Part shown: positions 50,603-59,318 of the stretch, piece by piece
Layout of the letters: each line of letters opens with the position of its first letter
Numbering within the stretch: position 1 is the stretch's first letter
Origin: Ruminococcus sp.
GTDB lineage: Bacteria; Bacillota; Clostridia; Oscillospirales; Ruminococcaceae
NCBI GenBank assembly: GCA_017470905.1
Contig: JAFUXL010000007.1
Span: 186,001 to 250,000 of the forward strand
Direction of reading: 5' to 3'
Length of the DNA: 64,000 nucleotides
The notes under the pieces: generated by a model
What the model was told of the DNA's origin: nothing
Databases searched by the model: none
Seen by the model: only the letters and a program-made list of their open reading frames with translations
Translations under genes and position numbers: made by a program

Positions 50603-51901
50603 ATGATTAAAAATCCCTTTGCATATCTTTTTTCATGCCTTTTTGTGCTTGCGGCGCATGGTGCTATGCTGATAAATATTTTCTACAACGGAAAATATGA
50701 TGACATAAAGGATTTGGTAATACTTGCCGCCGCCGTCCTCGGTCTGGATATATCGTATTATATAATCATGCTTTTCTTTAAGCAGTATACATATACGGTT
50801 GATTTCATGCTTCTGCTAATACTGAATATGAGCGTGATATTCCAGTCCTGTTTCGGAGGAGTAAGCTTTTCAACAAAGCATTATATCACCTGCATAGCTG
50901 CCCTTATAGCCTGCCGTTTCGGGCATATCCTGACATACAATCATAATTGGATTCAGCAGCAGAAAAAATATATCTGGCTCGGCATAGGTCTGCTCATGAT
51001 TATTATTTTAACCCTCACGGGCAGCAGAAGTATGTGGATAAATATAGGTTCTTTTTCGTTGCAGCCCTCGGAATTTATGAAGCCCCTGCTCGTGCTTGCC
51101 TGTGCAACCTCGATTACCGAACAGCAGAACAAGCACAGGGTCTGGAAATTCGACATAGTATGGGAGAATATTATACTGTTCGGCATAACGGGAGCTGTAT
51201 GCCTTTTGCAGTGGTGGTGCAGGGATTTGGGAAGCATTCCCACCTTTGCGGCTATCTATGCGGCTGGATTTTTCCTGAGAATATGCTACCCCAAGGCAAA
51301 ATTTTCAAACAAAACGCTTATTATCGCAGGCTCTGTCGTCCTGGCAGCCGCACTCATAGGCATAAAAATCGCCCCCGAATACGTAAAGGACAGGCTCTTT
51401 GTAGATATATGGAGCGATAAGGACGGAAACGGCTATCAGCAGTCGCAGGCTCTCATAGCAATCGCCGACGGCGGCTGGTTCGGAAAGGGTCCGGGCAATG
51501 GCTTTCTGCACAATGTTTTCGCACACGAAAGCGATATAGTTTTCTCCTCGATAAGCGAGGAATGGGGGCTTCTGTATGCGATAATGATGACGCTTGTAAT
51601 ACTGCTTATAGCCGCATCTCCGCTGATAAATCCTCCACGCTCTTACTATCACGGAACGATGTGCGCAGGAATATGTGCGGCATTTACGGTACAGATGGCA
51701 CTGAATATTTTCGGCTCGTGCAATATGATACCGTTCACGGGAGTAACTATACCGTTTATATCAATGGGCGGAAGCTCAATGGTGACAAGCGGATTTATGG
51801 CCGGTATGCTCGTTGCGGCGCAGTCGCCTGTGTTCAGAAAGCCTAAGCCGAAAAAGAAAAAAACTGAAAATACTCCCGTCCGCAGGAGGTATGCCGCATG
51901 A
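50603..51901 (+). CDS. SEDS-family peptidoglycan polymerase (FtsW/RodA/SpoVE-like)
   Basis: A 432-residue protein with about ten membrane helices, the glycan-strand polymerase that works with a class B PBP. Landmarks: the LQPSEFMKPLLV segment (about 160), the long extracytoplasmic loop with SQALIAIADGGWFGKGPG, and the PFTGVTIPFISMGGSSMV motif near residue 390. The ATG at 50603 has an AGGAGG ribosome site. Its stop overlaps the PBP start by 4 nt (ATGA), so the partner proteins are coupled in translation. Whether it serves division or elongation is not clear. Confidence 0.93.
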   Translation: MIKNPFAYLFSCLFVLAAHGAMLINIFYNGKYDDIKDLVILAAAVLGLDISYYIIMLFFKQYTYTVDFMLLLILNMSVIFQSCFGGVSFSTKHYITCIAALIACRFGHILTYNHNWIQQQKKYIWLGIGLLMIIILTLTGSRSMWINIGSFSLQPSEFMKPLLVLACATSITEQQNKHRVWKFDIVWENIILFGITGAVCLLQWWCRDLGSIPTFAAIYAAGFFLRICYPKAKFSNKTLIIAGSVVLAAALIGIKIAPEYVKDRLFVDIWSDKDGNGYQQSQALIAIADGGWFGKGPGNGFLHNVFAHESDIVFSSISEEWGLLYAIMMTLVILLIAASPLINPPRSYYHGTMCAGICAAFTVQMALNIFGSCNMIPFTGVTIPFISMGGSSMVTSGFMAGMLVAAQSPVFRKPKPKKKKTENTPVRRRYAA

Positions 51902-53253
51902 AAAGCATAAGAAGATGTCAGCATATAATAACTCTTTTCCTGCTTATATTCATAGCAGGAATGGCGGCTCTCGTCATAAAGATAAACCGTGAGGCTCCGT
52001 TTTATATGATGAACTCCGACCACCACGAACTCGGAATGGTCTATGACAGAAACGGCGATGTACTCTTTGACGGTCAGGGTACGGGGCAGTATGCGGATAA
52101 TTATTTTCTCGATGTGGGAAATTTAATCGGCGATGACAAGGGACAAATGGAAAATACACTTGTCGCAAGAAATATCGAAAAATTAAATAATTATTCATTC
52201 TCGGAGGGACTGCTCGAAACAGGCGGTCAGGCGGCTATATATACCACCCTCGACCATTACGCAAACCGTGCGGTATATGATGCCTATGCCGGAGCAAGAG
52301 GCTGTACCGTTGCGTATAATTACAAAACGGGAGAAATCCTTGTATGCGCAAGTATCCCCTCGGTTGATGTAACAAAGGGCTATGCGGATATTGCAAATTT
52401 TGAAACGGGTACTCTCATTTCAAAGGCCATGTACGGCACAGTCCCCGGCTCAACGCAGAAAGTCTCAACCGTTATATCCGCTATGGAGGCTCTCGGCAGG
52501 GATAATCTCCTCGCAAAAAGCTACAACTGCACAGGCAGATATTTAAACGCAAACGGAGATTATATCGACTGTCATAACGTCCTCGGTCACGGTCAGCTGA
52601 ATTTGCAGCAGGCTGTCGAAAACAGCTGCAATCCGTATTTTGCGCAGCTTGTCGCAGACCCCGAACTTCCCCTCGAAAATATAATTCAGGGCTACAGGAG
52701 AATGGGCTATGCCGTGAATGACGACAAGGAAAAATATATAGACATAGACGGCATAATCTGCGAAAAAGCCTCGACTACCCTTGTCGATAAAAATGAATTT
52801 CGCACACAATGGGGCTGTATTGGTCAGGGCGATACCCTCGCAAGCCCCGTACAGCTTATGATGTGGCAGAGCGCAGTCGCAAACGGCACGGGCAAAATGA
52901 CAATGCCGTATCTCGTGGACAAGGTTTTCAGCGTTCACGGAAATATAACCGAAATCGCAAAAACCAGATACAGCGACAAGATATGCTCCGAAACCACGGC
53001 GCAGGCTGTAAGACAGATACTTCTCACGAACGGCGCAAATAATTATTCCGTTTCGATAAGCGGCTATAATGTCGGAGTAAAAAGCGGTACTGCTCAGGTA
53101 AAGGAGGGTATGGAGGAAAATTCCCTGCTTGTCGGGTTCCTCGACGATACAAGACACCCCATAGCCTTCTGCATACTCATAGAGAATATGTACTCCACAG
53201 GCGTTACCACCGAACAGATAGCAACTGTATTGTTAAATTCGCTTTGCAGTTGA
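51898..53253 (+). CDS. class B-type penicillin-binding protein transpeptidase
   Basis: A 451-residue protein with one N-terminal membrane helix (about 10-28) and a transpeptidase domain that cross-links peptidoglycan. The motifs are in order: SxxK as STQK (about 184-187), SxN as SCN (about 243-245) and KSGT near residue 399. It is of the small PbpA type that pairs with an FHA protein and a SEDS polymerase. The ATG overlaps the upstream stop. A strong terminator follows. Confidence 0.93.
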   Translation: MKSIRRCQHIITLFLLIFIAGMAALVIKINREAPFYMMNSDHHELGMVYDRNGDVLFDGQGTGQYADNYFLDVGNLIGDDKGQMENTLVARNIEKLNNYSFSEGLLETGGQAAIYTTLDHYANRAVYDAYAGARGCTVAYNYKTGEILVCASIPSVDVTKGYADIANFETGTLISKAMYGTVPGSTQKVSTVISAMEALGRDNLLAKSYNCTGRYLNANGDYIDCHNVLGHGQLNLQQAVENSCNPYFAQLVADPELPLENIIQGYRRMGYAVNDDKEKYIDIDGIICEKASTTLVDKNEFRTQWGCIGQGDTLASPVQLMMWQSAVANGTGKMTMPYLVDKVFSVHGNITEIAKTRYSDKICSETTAQAVRQILLTNGANNYSVSISGYNVGVKSGTAQVKEGMEENSLLVGFLDDTRHPIAFCILIENMYSTGVTTEQIATVLLNSLCS

Positions 53254-53258
53254 TTAAC

Positions 53259-53290
53259 ACTCCCTTTCGTGCGAAAGGGAGTTATTTTTT
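53259..53290 (+). terminator. intrinsic terminator of the FHA-FtsW-PBP operon
   Basis: The ACTCCCTTTC/GAAAGGGAGT hairpin at 53259-53282 is followed by a T run. Confidence 0.9.
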
Positions 53291-53352
53291 TGTTAAAACC
53301 TACAAAAATATATCATCTCACTATACAGAATATACAAAAATATCAAAATCGC

Positions 53353-53381
53353 TTGCAAATTTATTTATTATATGCTATAAT
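53353..53381 (+). promoter_or_regulatory. promoter for hpf
   Basis: TTGCAA (53353-53358) and TATAAT (53376-53381) with a 17-nt spacer, about 65 nt upstream of the hpf start. Confidence 0.78.
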
Positions 53382-53448
53382 ATAATCACAATATTTATGC
53401 CCTTTCCGTTCGGACAAGGTGCATTTAAATAAAGGAGGACATCCGTCT

Positions 53449-53976
53449 ATGAAAACCACCATTACAGCAAAAAAAATGCAGATACCCCAGAACTTCACCG
53501 AATACGCAGAAAAAAGAATTGATACAAGACTTGACAAGTTTTTCGGAGATGATGCGGAAGCAAAAATCGTTTTGTCAGAGCTTAAAAACGAGATAATTCT
53601 CGAACTTACCGTTAAATATAACAGTCTCTATTTCCGCTCGGAAAGAAAGGCTGTCGATAAATTCGCTGCCCTCGATGATGCAATAGACAAGATTATCAGA
53701 CAGATAAGAAAGAACAAGACAAAAGTCGAAAAGCGTCTCAAGGACACCGCTTTCAAGGAGGCTTTTGCCGAACCTGTTGAAGAAGTACCCGACTATGAGG
53801 TAATCAAGCGCAAGAAATTCAAGATGCGCCCCATGGATATTGATGAGGCTATTCTCCAGATGAATATGCTCGACCATGAGTTTTTCCTCTTCACAAATGC
53901 CGGTACGGGTGAGATAAACCTCGTTTACAAGCGTGATGACGGCAATTATGCCGTTCTCGAACCCGACAATACCTGA
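53449..53976 (+). CDS. hpf: ribosome hibernation promoting factor, long form
   Basis: Binds the 30S decoding site in stationary phase and pairs ribosomes into inactive 100S dimers. The 175-residue chain has the N-terminal S30AE domain (about 1-100). The long-form C-terminal dimerization domain (about 118-173) has the KRKKFKMRPMDIDEA and NMLDHEFFLF segments. The ATG at 53449 has an AAAGGAGG ribosome site. It has its own promoter and is followed after about 70 nt by the LUD-domain gene. Confidence 0.95.
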   Translation: MKTTITAKKMQIPQNFTEYAEKRIDTRLDKFFGDDAEAKIVLSELKNEIILELTVKYNSLYFRSERKAVDKFAALDDAIDKIIRQIRKNKTKVEKRLKDTAFKEAFAEPVEEVPDYEVIKRKKFKMRPMDIDEAILQMNMLDHEFFLFTNAGTGEINLVYKRDDGNYAVLEPDNT

Positions 53977-54044
53977 TGATATGACATGATTGAAATTTAT
54001 GCGGGGCATTGCGCTCCGCATATTGTGTTTAAGGAGTATTAGCT

Positions 54045-54713
54045 ATGGATAACAATAAAAAAGCAGTAATCGAAAAAAGAATAATGAGAACAGGCGAAAA
54101 TCTTAAGAAAAATAATATGGAATTTTACTATGCCCCCACAAAGGAAGATGTAAAGCCGATTTTTGAAAAGCTTATTAAAAAGGGCGATGTCATAACACAC
54201 GGCGGAACTGTCTCAATGAAAGAGTGCGGTATAAATGAATTAATATCCTCGCCCGATTATAATTATCTCGACCGCTCGAAAATTCCGCCCGAGGAAATCC
54301 CCGAACTTTATATAAAGGCTTTTTCGGCGGATGTTTTCATTTCAAGCTCCAACGCAATAACCGAGGATGGCATATTGTATAATGTTGACGGAAACAGCAA
54401 CAGAATTGCCGCTATTGCCTATGGCCCCAAGTCCGTTATAATTATCGCAGGATATAATAAAATCGTCAGGAACCTCGAAGAAGCCGAAATCCGTGTGAAA
54501 AGAGATGCCGCACCTCCCAACTGCATAAGGCTTGACTGCAATACCTACTGCGCAGAAAAGGGCGAATGTGTATCGCTGAATAAGGCTGACAGACAGATTT
54601 ATGACGGCTGCGGCGGCGATGCAAGAATATGCTGTAATTATCTCATATCCGCACACCAGAGACACAAGGGCAGAATAAAGGTTATCATTGTCGGCGAAGA
54701 GCTTGGCTATTAA
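54045..54713 (+). CDS. LUD-domain (LutC/YkgG-like) protein
   Basis: A 222-residue protein with the LUD (DUF162) domain found in LutC and in part of LutB, components of the iron-sulfur lactate-oxidation complex LutABC. Features: GGTVSMKECGI segment near residue 56, SSNAITEDG (about 102-110) and a Cys-rich C-terminal third. The ATG has an AAGGAG ribosome site. No lutA or lutB is nearby, so it belongs to the stand-alone group common in Clostridia whose function is not established. Confidence 0.82.
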   Translation: MDNNKKAVIEKRIMRTGENLKKNNMEFYYAPTKEDVKPIFEKLIKKGDVITHGGTVSMKECGINELISSPDYNYLDRSKIPPEEIPELYIKAFSADVFISSSNAITEDGILYNVDGNSNRIAAIAYGPKSVIIIAGYNKIVRNLEEAEIRVKRDAAPPNCIRLDCNTYCAEKGECVSLNKADRQIYDGCGGDARICCNYLISAHQRHKGRIKVIIVGEELGY

Positions 54714-54724
54714 GTTAGACAGGG

Positions 54725-54826
54725 GGTTTGGGGGAAAGCCGCCCCTTGACATGGGAGTGAACGGAGCGTAGCGCAGTGAACGAAATGTCAAGGTTCAAAG
54801 GGCGGCTTCCCCCATTTTAAATTCCA
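54725..54826 (+). repeat. family 1 nested-hairpin repeat, copy i (GC-rich outer stem)
   Basis: The outer arms GGGGGAAAGCCGCC (54730-54743) and GGCGGCTTCCCCC (54801-54813) pair with one bulged A. The inner stem CCTTGACAT (54744-54752) pairs with ATGTCAAGG (54785-54793). It follows the LUD gene; the ATTTTAAAT tail is kept, but the next gene is almost 300 nt away. Confidence 0.85.
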
Positions 54827-54861
54827 TAATTCATAATTGATTTTCCTGTGGAAAATCCTGT

Positions 54862-54898
54862 TAAACTCCCTCTTATTTGGATAAGGGGGAGTTTTTTT
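54862..54898 (+). terminator. intrinsic terminator after the hpf-LUD unit
   Basis: The AACTCCC and GGGAGTT arms enclose CTTAT/ATAAG, followed by a T run. Confidence 0.82.
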
Positions 54899-54918
54899 GA
54901 AAATTTTCTGAAAAGCTA

Positions 54919-54947
54919 TTGACAAATGTGTAACGATGATATATAAT
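54919..54947 (+). promoter_or_regulatory. upstream promoter P1 of the MacA/MacB-type exporter operon
   Basis: Perfect TTGACA (54919-54924) and TATAAT (54942-54947), 17-nt spacer. Confidence 0.85.
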
Positions 54948-54977
54948 ATAACTGTATTATAAAACATAGTACACTTG

Positions 54978-54993
54978 TTACAATTTGTTGTAA
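54978..54993 (+). promoter_or_regulatory. candidate operator between the two exporter promoters
   Basis: Perfect inverted repeat TTACAA-TTTG-TTGTAA between P1 and P2. It could bind a repressor that controls both promoters. No regulator gene is adjacent. Confidence 0.4.
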
Positions 54994-55036
54994 AAAATTC
55001 TGTTTATCTGATTATATATTTTATGCATAACTGTTA

Positions 55037-55065
55037 TTGACAAATATTTAAACGTATGATATAAT
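55037..55065 (+). promoter_or_regulatory. downstream promoter P2 of the exporter operon
   Basis: Perfect TTGACA (55037-55042) and TATAAT (55060-55065), 17-nt spacer, about 45 nt before the start codon. Confidence 0.87.
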
Positions 55066-55110
55066 TAGCTTGCAGTTTTTTTCTGACAAACATAAGGGGG
55101 ATTATTAAAA

Positions 55111-56553
55111 ATGAAAAAAAGAAAAATTTTCCGATTGGCGGCTTTGTGCGCTGCTGCCGTTATGAGTACGGTTTCGTGTGCATCTTCTGATGTCGAAATG
55201 GGTAAGTTCGTAAATACCTATGAACTCGAAAAGCAGAAAATCGAAAACGACATAAGCGTTACGGGTCGTGTCGAGGGTTCAGATATTGTAAAGGTCACTA
55301 CAGACCTCACCGCAAAGGTCAAGACCCTTAATGTCGAAATCGGTAGCAGCGTAAAAAAAGGCGATGTTCTCTGCGTTTTTGACAGCTCCGAATTTCAGAC
55401 CGAGTATGATAATCTCGTATCAAGCTCCAACAAGAACAACGAAAAAAGCGACAGCCAGCATGATATTAACCAGCGTGCGCTTGACGATGCCGTTGCCGAC
55501 AAGCAGGACACTGTCAACAAGGCACAGAGAGCCCTGAACAATGCTATCGAGGCAAGGGACAACGCATGGAATAAATATTATGACCTCGAAGATAAAAAGA
55601 ATGACTACTACAACAAAAGCAATGAATATTACAACAGGGCTTATTCCGATGACGGCACTCCCGAGGATTTGGCTAAATATCAGGAATATGACCAGCTCTT
55701 CAGAAGTGCGGAGGCTGAATATAATTCGTGGGGCGAACAGTTAAGCTCATACGACCATGCTGTAGATGATGCAACAGATGCATATAATTCAGCCGTAAAA
55801 AATGCCGATAAGGTCATACAGTCCGCAAAGGACACTATCAACTCAGAAAAATTCATGACGGACGACTCAACCAAAACACAGCTTGAAAAATTACAGGAGA
55901 AAATCGACAAATGCACCGTTACTGCTCCGAAGAGCGGAATAATTACGGCTCTTGCGGTTTCCGAGGGAAGTATCCCCTCAAAAGACTCTATCATGACCAT
56001 TGAGGACAACTCAAAGCTTAAAATAAATGTAACCATCAAGGAAGCCGATATTCTCAGTGTTCATGAGGGTCAGAAAGCTACGATAACCACCTCCGCAACG
56101 GGAGACAAGGAATTTTCGGGTACTGTTTCGAGAGTTGTAAATATCATGAGCGAGCAGTCCGCAAATGCCCTTACGGGCGACACGTCGGGCGGCGGATATT
56201 CCGCAGAAATAACCGTTGATGACGATGAAAATATGCTCCTGCTCGGAATGAACGCAAAGGTTAAAATAATCCTCGAAGAAAAGGCAAACGTTTTCGCCGT
56301 TCCATACGATGCAATTGTTGAAAATGACGGAAAATACAGCATATTTGTCGCAGAGGGTTCAGGCAGCGAATGTACCGTAAAGGAAGTCGAGGTTACCAAG
56401 GGTCTTGAAACCAATTACCTTACCGAAATAAGCTCCTATGATATTGATGAGGGCGATTTGATAATAACGGACGTTGACTCCATCAGTGACGGTGACAAGG
56501 TGAGAGTTGCAGGCAGCTATTACGATACGGCAGACTCACAGGACGGTGAGTGA
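55111..56553 (+). CDS. MacA-like periplasmic adaptor (HlyD/RND family) lipoprotein
   Basis: A 480-residue membrane-fusion protein that links a MacB-type ABC transporter to the exterior. The N-terminal lipoprotein signal has a VSCAS lipobox (Cys about 23). A biotinyl-lipoyl-like beta domain is split by a long coiled-coil of about 150 residues rich in Asp/Asn/Lys (about 100-250). The beta-barrel with SGTVSRVVNI and a C-terminal segment follow. The ATG has an AAGGGGG ribosome site. First gene of a three-gene exporter operon with two promoters. Confidence 0.9.
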   Translation: MKKRKIFRLAALCAAAVMSTVSCASSDVEMGKFVNTYELEKQKIENDISVTGRVEGSDIVKVTTDLTAKVKTLNVEIGSSVKKGDVLCVFDSSEFQTEYDNLVSSSNKNNEKSDSQHDINQRALDDAVADKQDTVNKAQRALNNAIEARDNAWNKYYDLEDKKNDYYNKSNEYYNRAYSDDGTPEDLAKYQEYDQLFRSAEAEYNSWGEQLSSYDHAVDDATDAYNSAVKNADKVIQSAKDTINSEKFMTDDSTKTQLEKLQEKIDKCTVTAPKSGIITALAVSEGSIPSKDSIMTIEDNSKLKINVTIKEADILSVHEGQKATITTSATGDKEFSGTVSRVVNIMSEQSANALTGDTSGGGYSAEITVDDDENMLLLGMNAKVKIILEEKANVFAVPYDAIVENDGKYSIFVAEGSGSECTVKEVEVTKGLETNYLTEISSYDIDEGDLIITDVDSISDGDKVRVAGSYYDTADSQDGE

Positions 56554-56554
56554 T

Positions 56555-57301
56555 ATGGCAAGAACTATTATTCAGATGAGTAATATCATTAAAAGATATT
56601 ACATAGGTATGCCCAACGAACTCCAGATACTCAACGGAATATCAATCGATATACATGAGGGGGAGTTTGTCGCAATAGTCGGCGCATCGGGTTCGGGAAA
56701 GAGTACCCTGATGAATATTATCGGCGCACTCGACAAGCCCACAGAGGGTTCGTATTTCCTCAACGGCACGGATATAAACCGCCTCTCCGACAAGGAACTC
56801 AGCAAGATAAGAAATAAGGAGATAGGCTTTGTTTTCCAGACCTTCAACCTCATACCCAGAACTACCGCCCTCAAAAATGTCGAACTTCCCATGCTCTATG
56901 CAGGGATTTCAAGGAGAGAGCGTGCAAAAAAAGCCGTAAAGCTACTCGAAATGGTCGATATGCAGGACAGGTCAACCCATAAGCCCAATGAGCTTTCGGG
57001 CGGTCAGAAACAGAGGGTAGCCATTGCAAGGGCTATGGCGAACGACCCCTCTATCATACTCGCCGATGAGCCTACAGGCGCACTCGACAGCAAAACAGGC
57101 CGCCTCGTAATGGATATTTTCCACAGACTTCACAAGCAGGAGGGAAAGACTATAGTCCTTATTACCCACAGCCCCGAACTCGCCGAGGAGACGGAGAGAA
57201 TAATAACCATCAGTGACGGCTCTGTAATTTCCGATGTCGTGAAAAATCCGCCCAAGCCCGTCAGCCTTTCAAAAGATGAAAGGGGGACTGATGCACAGTG
57301 A
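56555..57301 (+). CDS. MacB/LolD-type ABC transporter ATPase
   Basis: A 248-residue ATPase. Walker A GASGSGKST (about 41-49), the signature LSGGQKQR (about 147-154), Walker B IILADEPTGALDS and the H-loop ITHSPEL are all present. It belongs to the 3.A.1.122 group that powers export of peptides, macrolides or lipoproteins through MacB/FtsX-like permeases. The ATG at 56555 is just after the MacA-like stop (56553). The stop overlaps the permease GTG by 4 nt. Confidence 0.95.
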   Translation: MARTIIQMSNIIKRYYIGMPNELQILNGISIDIHEGEFVAIVGASGSGKSTLMNIIGALDKPTEGSYFLNGTDINRLSDKELSKIRNKEIGFVFQTFNLIPRTTALKNVELPMLYAGISRRERAKKAVKLLEMVDMQDRSTHKPNELSGGQKQRVAIARAMANDPSIILADEPTGALDSKTGRLVMDIFHRLHKQEGKTIVLITHSPELAEETERIITISDGSVISDVVKNPPKPVSLSKDERGTDAQ

Positions 57302-58605
57302 ATATCTTTGAAAACCTGCGCATGGCGTTCAGCTCCATAGCCGCAAACAAAATGCGCTCACTGCTTACCATGCTCGGAATTATCATAGGCATAAGCGCAG
57401 TTATAACCATTACCACACTCGGAAGTACTCTCCGTGCAACGATAAAGAATACTCTCAACAGTCTCGGCTCAAACCTCATGGCAGTCTATATACAGCAGAA
57501 AAATGTTGATAATTACTATGATACGGTCGAGATTGAGTGGACTGACAACGATTTTATAAGCATGGAAATGATTGACGGGCTGCTTGAAAAATATCCAGGT
57601 GAATTTCAGGTTGCAAACGAAAACCCCATAGGAAACGCAACAATCTTAAATTCCAAGAACAAGACTGTAAAAATGAATATTGTCGGCGCATATGAGGGTA
57701 CTCTTTCATTTAATGCATATAAGCTTATTGCAGGAAGAAATCTCTCGTCAGGGGATATAAAGGGCAAAAAGCATACCTGTATCGTGTCGGATATATTCGT
57801 TGAGCAGTATTTCAAGGAAAGGGAAGAGCCTGTCGGATATAATCTGAATATCTCCCTCGAAAACGGCATAATACAGAATTTTACAATTGTGGGTGTTTAT
57901 AAATATAATTCGCTTAGCAACGGTATGGGCGACAGGAGTACAATGCGCACACCGGTATACATTCCCGATACGGTTGCAGATAATTTGAATGGCAATTATT
58001 ATCCCAAGACATTCTACAGCGTCAATTTTACCTATAATGCTAAATATGATGCAAATCTCCTGAAAGCCCACCTTACCGAATATTTCGATGAACAGTACAA
58101 GGCAAACAAGAATTTCGGAACGGAAGTTATCAGCATGGAAGACCAGCTCAAAACCATAGACATGGTAATAAATATAGTAACTCTTGTTATAACGGTCATA
58201 GCCGCAATTTCGCTTATAGTCGGCGGTGTGGGAGTTATGAACATCATGCTTGTAAGCGTTACGGAACGTACAAGGGAGATAGGTATAAGAAAAGCCCTCG
58301 GTGCGAAGAGACGCTCCATAAAACAGCAGTTCGTCACGGAGGCTGTAATAATCTGTCTCATAGGCGGTGTAATCGGAATAATCGCAGGCATTCTCAACGG
58401 CGAGCTTGCAGGAGTTATCGCAGGCAGTATCGTGTCATCAAGCCCCGAATACGGCGAAATACTCGGAGATATAACGGTTGTGCCGTCAGTGACTGCAATT
58501 GTGGTTTCGCTGGTTTTCTCGACCCTCACGGGCATATTCTTCGGACTTTATCCTGCAAGTAAGGCCGCAAAGATGAACCCGATAGACGCTCTCAGATACG
58601 ATTAA
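57298..58605 (+). CDS. MacB-type ABC transporter permease (FtsX fold)
   Basis: A 435-residue permease. An N-terminal helix (about 21-41) is followed by a large extracytoplasmic domain of MacB_PCD type (about 45-285) and three C-terminal helices (about 290-420). The FtsX-type segment VTERTREIGIRKALGAKRR is near residue 325. The GTG at 57298 overlaps the ATPase stop (GTGA). It completes an adaptor-ATPase-permease exporter. The substrate is unknown; antimicrobial peptides or own secreted peptides are the usual ones. Confidence 0.94.
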   Translation: MNIFENLRMAFSSIAANKMRSLLTMLGIIIGISAVITITTLGSTLRATIKNTLNSLGSNLMAVYIQQKNVDNYYDTVEIEWTDNDFISMEMIDGLLEKYPGEFQVANENPIGNATILNSKNKTVKMNIVGAYEGTLSFNAYKLIAGRNLSSGDIKGKKHTCIVSDIFVEQYFKEREEPVGYNLNISLENGIIQNFTIVGVYKYNSLSNGMGDRSTMRTPVYIPDTVADNLNGNYYPKTFYSVNFTYNAKYDANLLKAHLTEYFDEQYKANKNFGTEVISMEDQLKTIDMVINIVTLVITVIAAISLIVGGVGVMNIMLVSVTERTREIGIRKALGAKRRSIKQQFVTEAVIICLIGGVIGIIAGILNGELAGVIAGSIVSSSPEYGEILGDITVVPSVTAIVVSLVFSTLTGIFFGLYPASKAAKMNPIDALRYD

Positions 58606-58615
58606 TATTATAAAT

Positions 58616-58702
58616 ATAAATTAGCATTTTGAAATAATGCACAAAAATTTTATATTTTTCTTTTCCCCTCGCCACAGGCGGGGGGAATATTGTTTTTTAT
58701 AA
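58616..58702 (+). repeat. family 2 terminator-like hairpin repeat, copy i
   Basis: TTAGCATTTTGAAATAATG, CACAAAAATTTTATATTTT, then the hairpin TTCCCCTCGCC with GGCGGGGGGAA and ATTGTTTTTTAT. It lies just after the exporter operon and could act as its terminator. Confidence 0.78.
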
Positions 58703-58706
58703 ATAA

Positions 58707-58737
58707 AAGCTGCCGTATTTCTACAGCAGCTTTTTTC
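58707..58737. terminator. bidirectional hairpin terminator
   Basis: AAAGCTGC and GCAGCTTT arms with A runs on the left and T runs on the right. It sits between the convergent permease and rubrerythrin genes and can serve both. Confidence 0.75.
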
Positions 58738-58738
58738 A

Positions 58739-59299
58739 TTATCCGAAATATCTCTTCAAAAGACCTGCGAAAGCCTTGCCGTGGCGTGCTTCATCTCTTG
58801 CCATTTCGTGAACGGTATCGTGGATTGCATCGAGGTTGAGTTCCTTCGCTCTTTTAGCGAGTTTGAGTTTGCCCTCTGTTGCGCCCTGTTCTGCGGCAAC
58901 TCTCTTTTCGAGGTTTTCCTTTGTCGATGACGAAAGCACCTCACCGAGAAGCTCTGCGAATTTTGCGGCGTGTTCAGCCTCTTCAAAAGCGGCTTTTTCC
59001 CAGTATGCGCCTATTTCAGCATAGCCCTCTCTGTAGGCAACTCTTGCCATAGCCAGATACATACCGACCTCTGTGCATTCGCCGGTGAAATTAGAGCGCA
59101 GACCCTCGATTATATCGGGGTACTTGTCAGCGATAGCCTGAGCAACGCCGAGTTCGTGTTCGCAGGCAAAAGTAAGCTCAGATGTTTCCTCTTCCTTTTT
59201 GATGAATTTTGAACCGGGTACTCCGCACTGGGGACATTTTTCGGGGGGGGCATCTCCCTCGTGAACGTATCCGCATACGGGACATACAAATTTTGCCAT
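58739..59299 (-). CDS. rubrerythrin with N-terminal rubredoxin domain
   Basis: A 186-residue protein that reduces H2O2 in anaerobes. It is of the reverse type: a rubredoxin-like CPVCGY and CPQCG iron site comes first (residues 5-25), and the four-helix di-iron domain follows with EEAEHA, ECTEV and DEARH ligands. The ATG at 59299 has an AAGGAGG ribosome site; an upstream ATG would run through the end of the preceding gene. It follows the NrdD-tail-like gene by 19 nt and shares its promoter. Confidence 0.93.
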   Translation of the reverse strand: MAKFVCPVCGYVHEGDAPPEKCPQCGVPGSKFIKKEEETSELTFACEHELGVAQAIADKYPDIIEGLRSNFTGECTEVGMYLAMARVAYREGYAEIGAYWEKAAFEEAEHAAKFAELLGEVLSSSTKENLEKRVAAEQGATEGKLKLAKRAKELNLDAIHDTVHEMARDEARHGKAFAGLLKRYFG

Positions 59300-59318
59300 A
59301 ATTATTACCTCCTTGATA

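Noticed and set aside
3583-54826. CRISPR array made of family 1 repeats
   Set aside because: Copies are far apart, in both orientations and variable in sequence, with no regular spacers and no cas genes.
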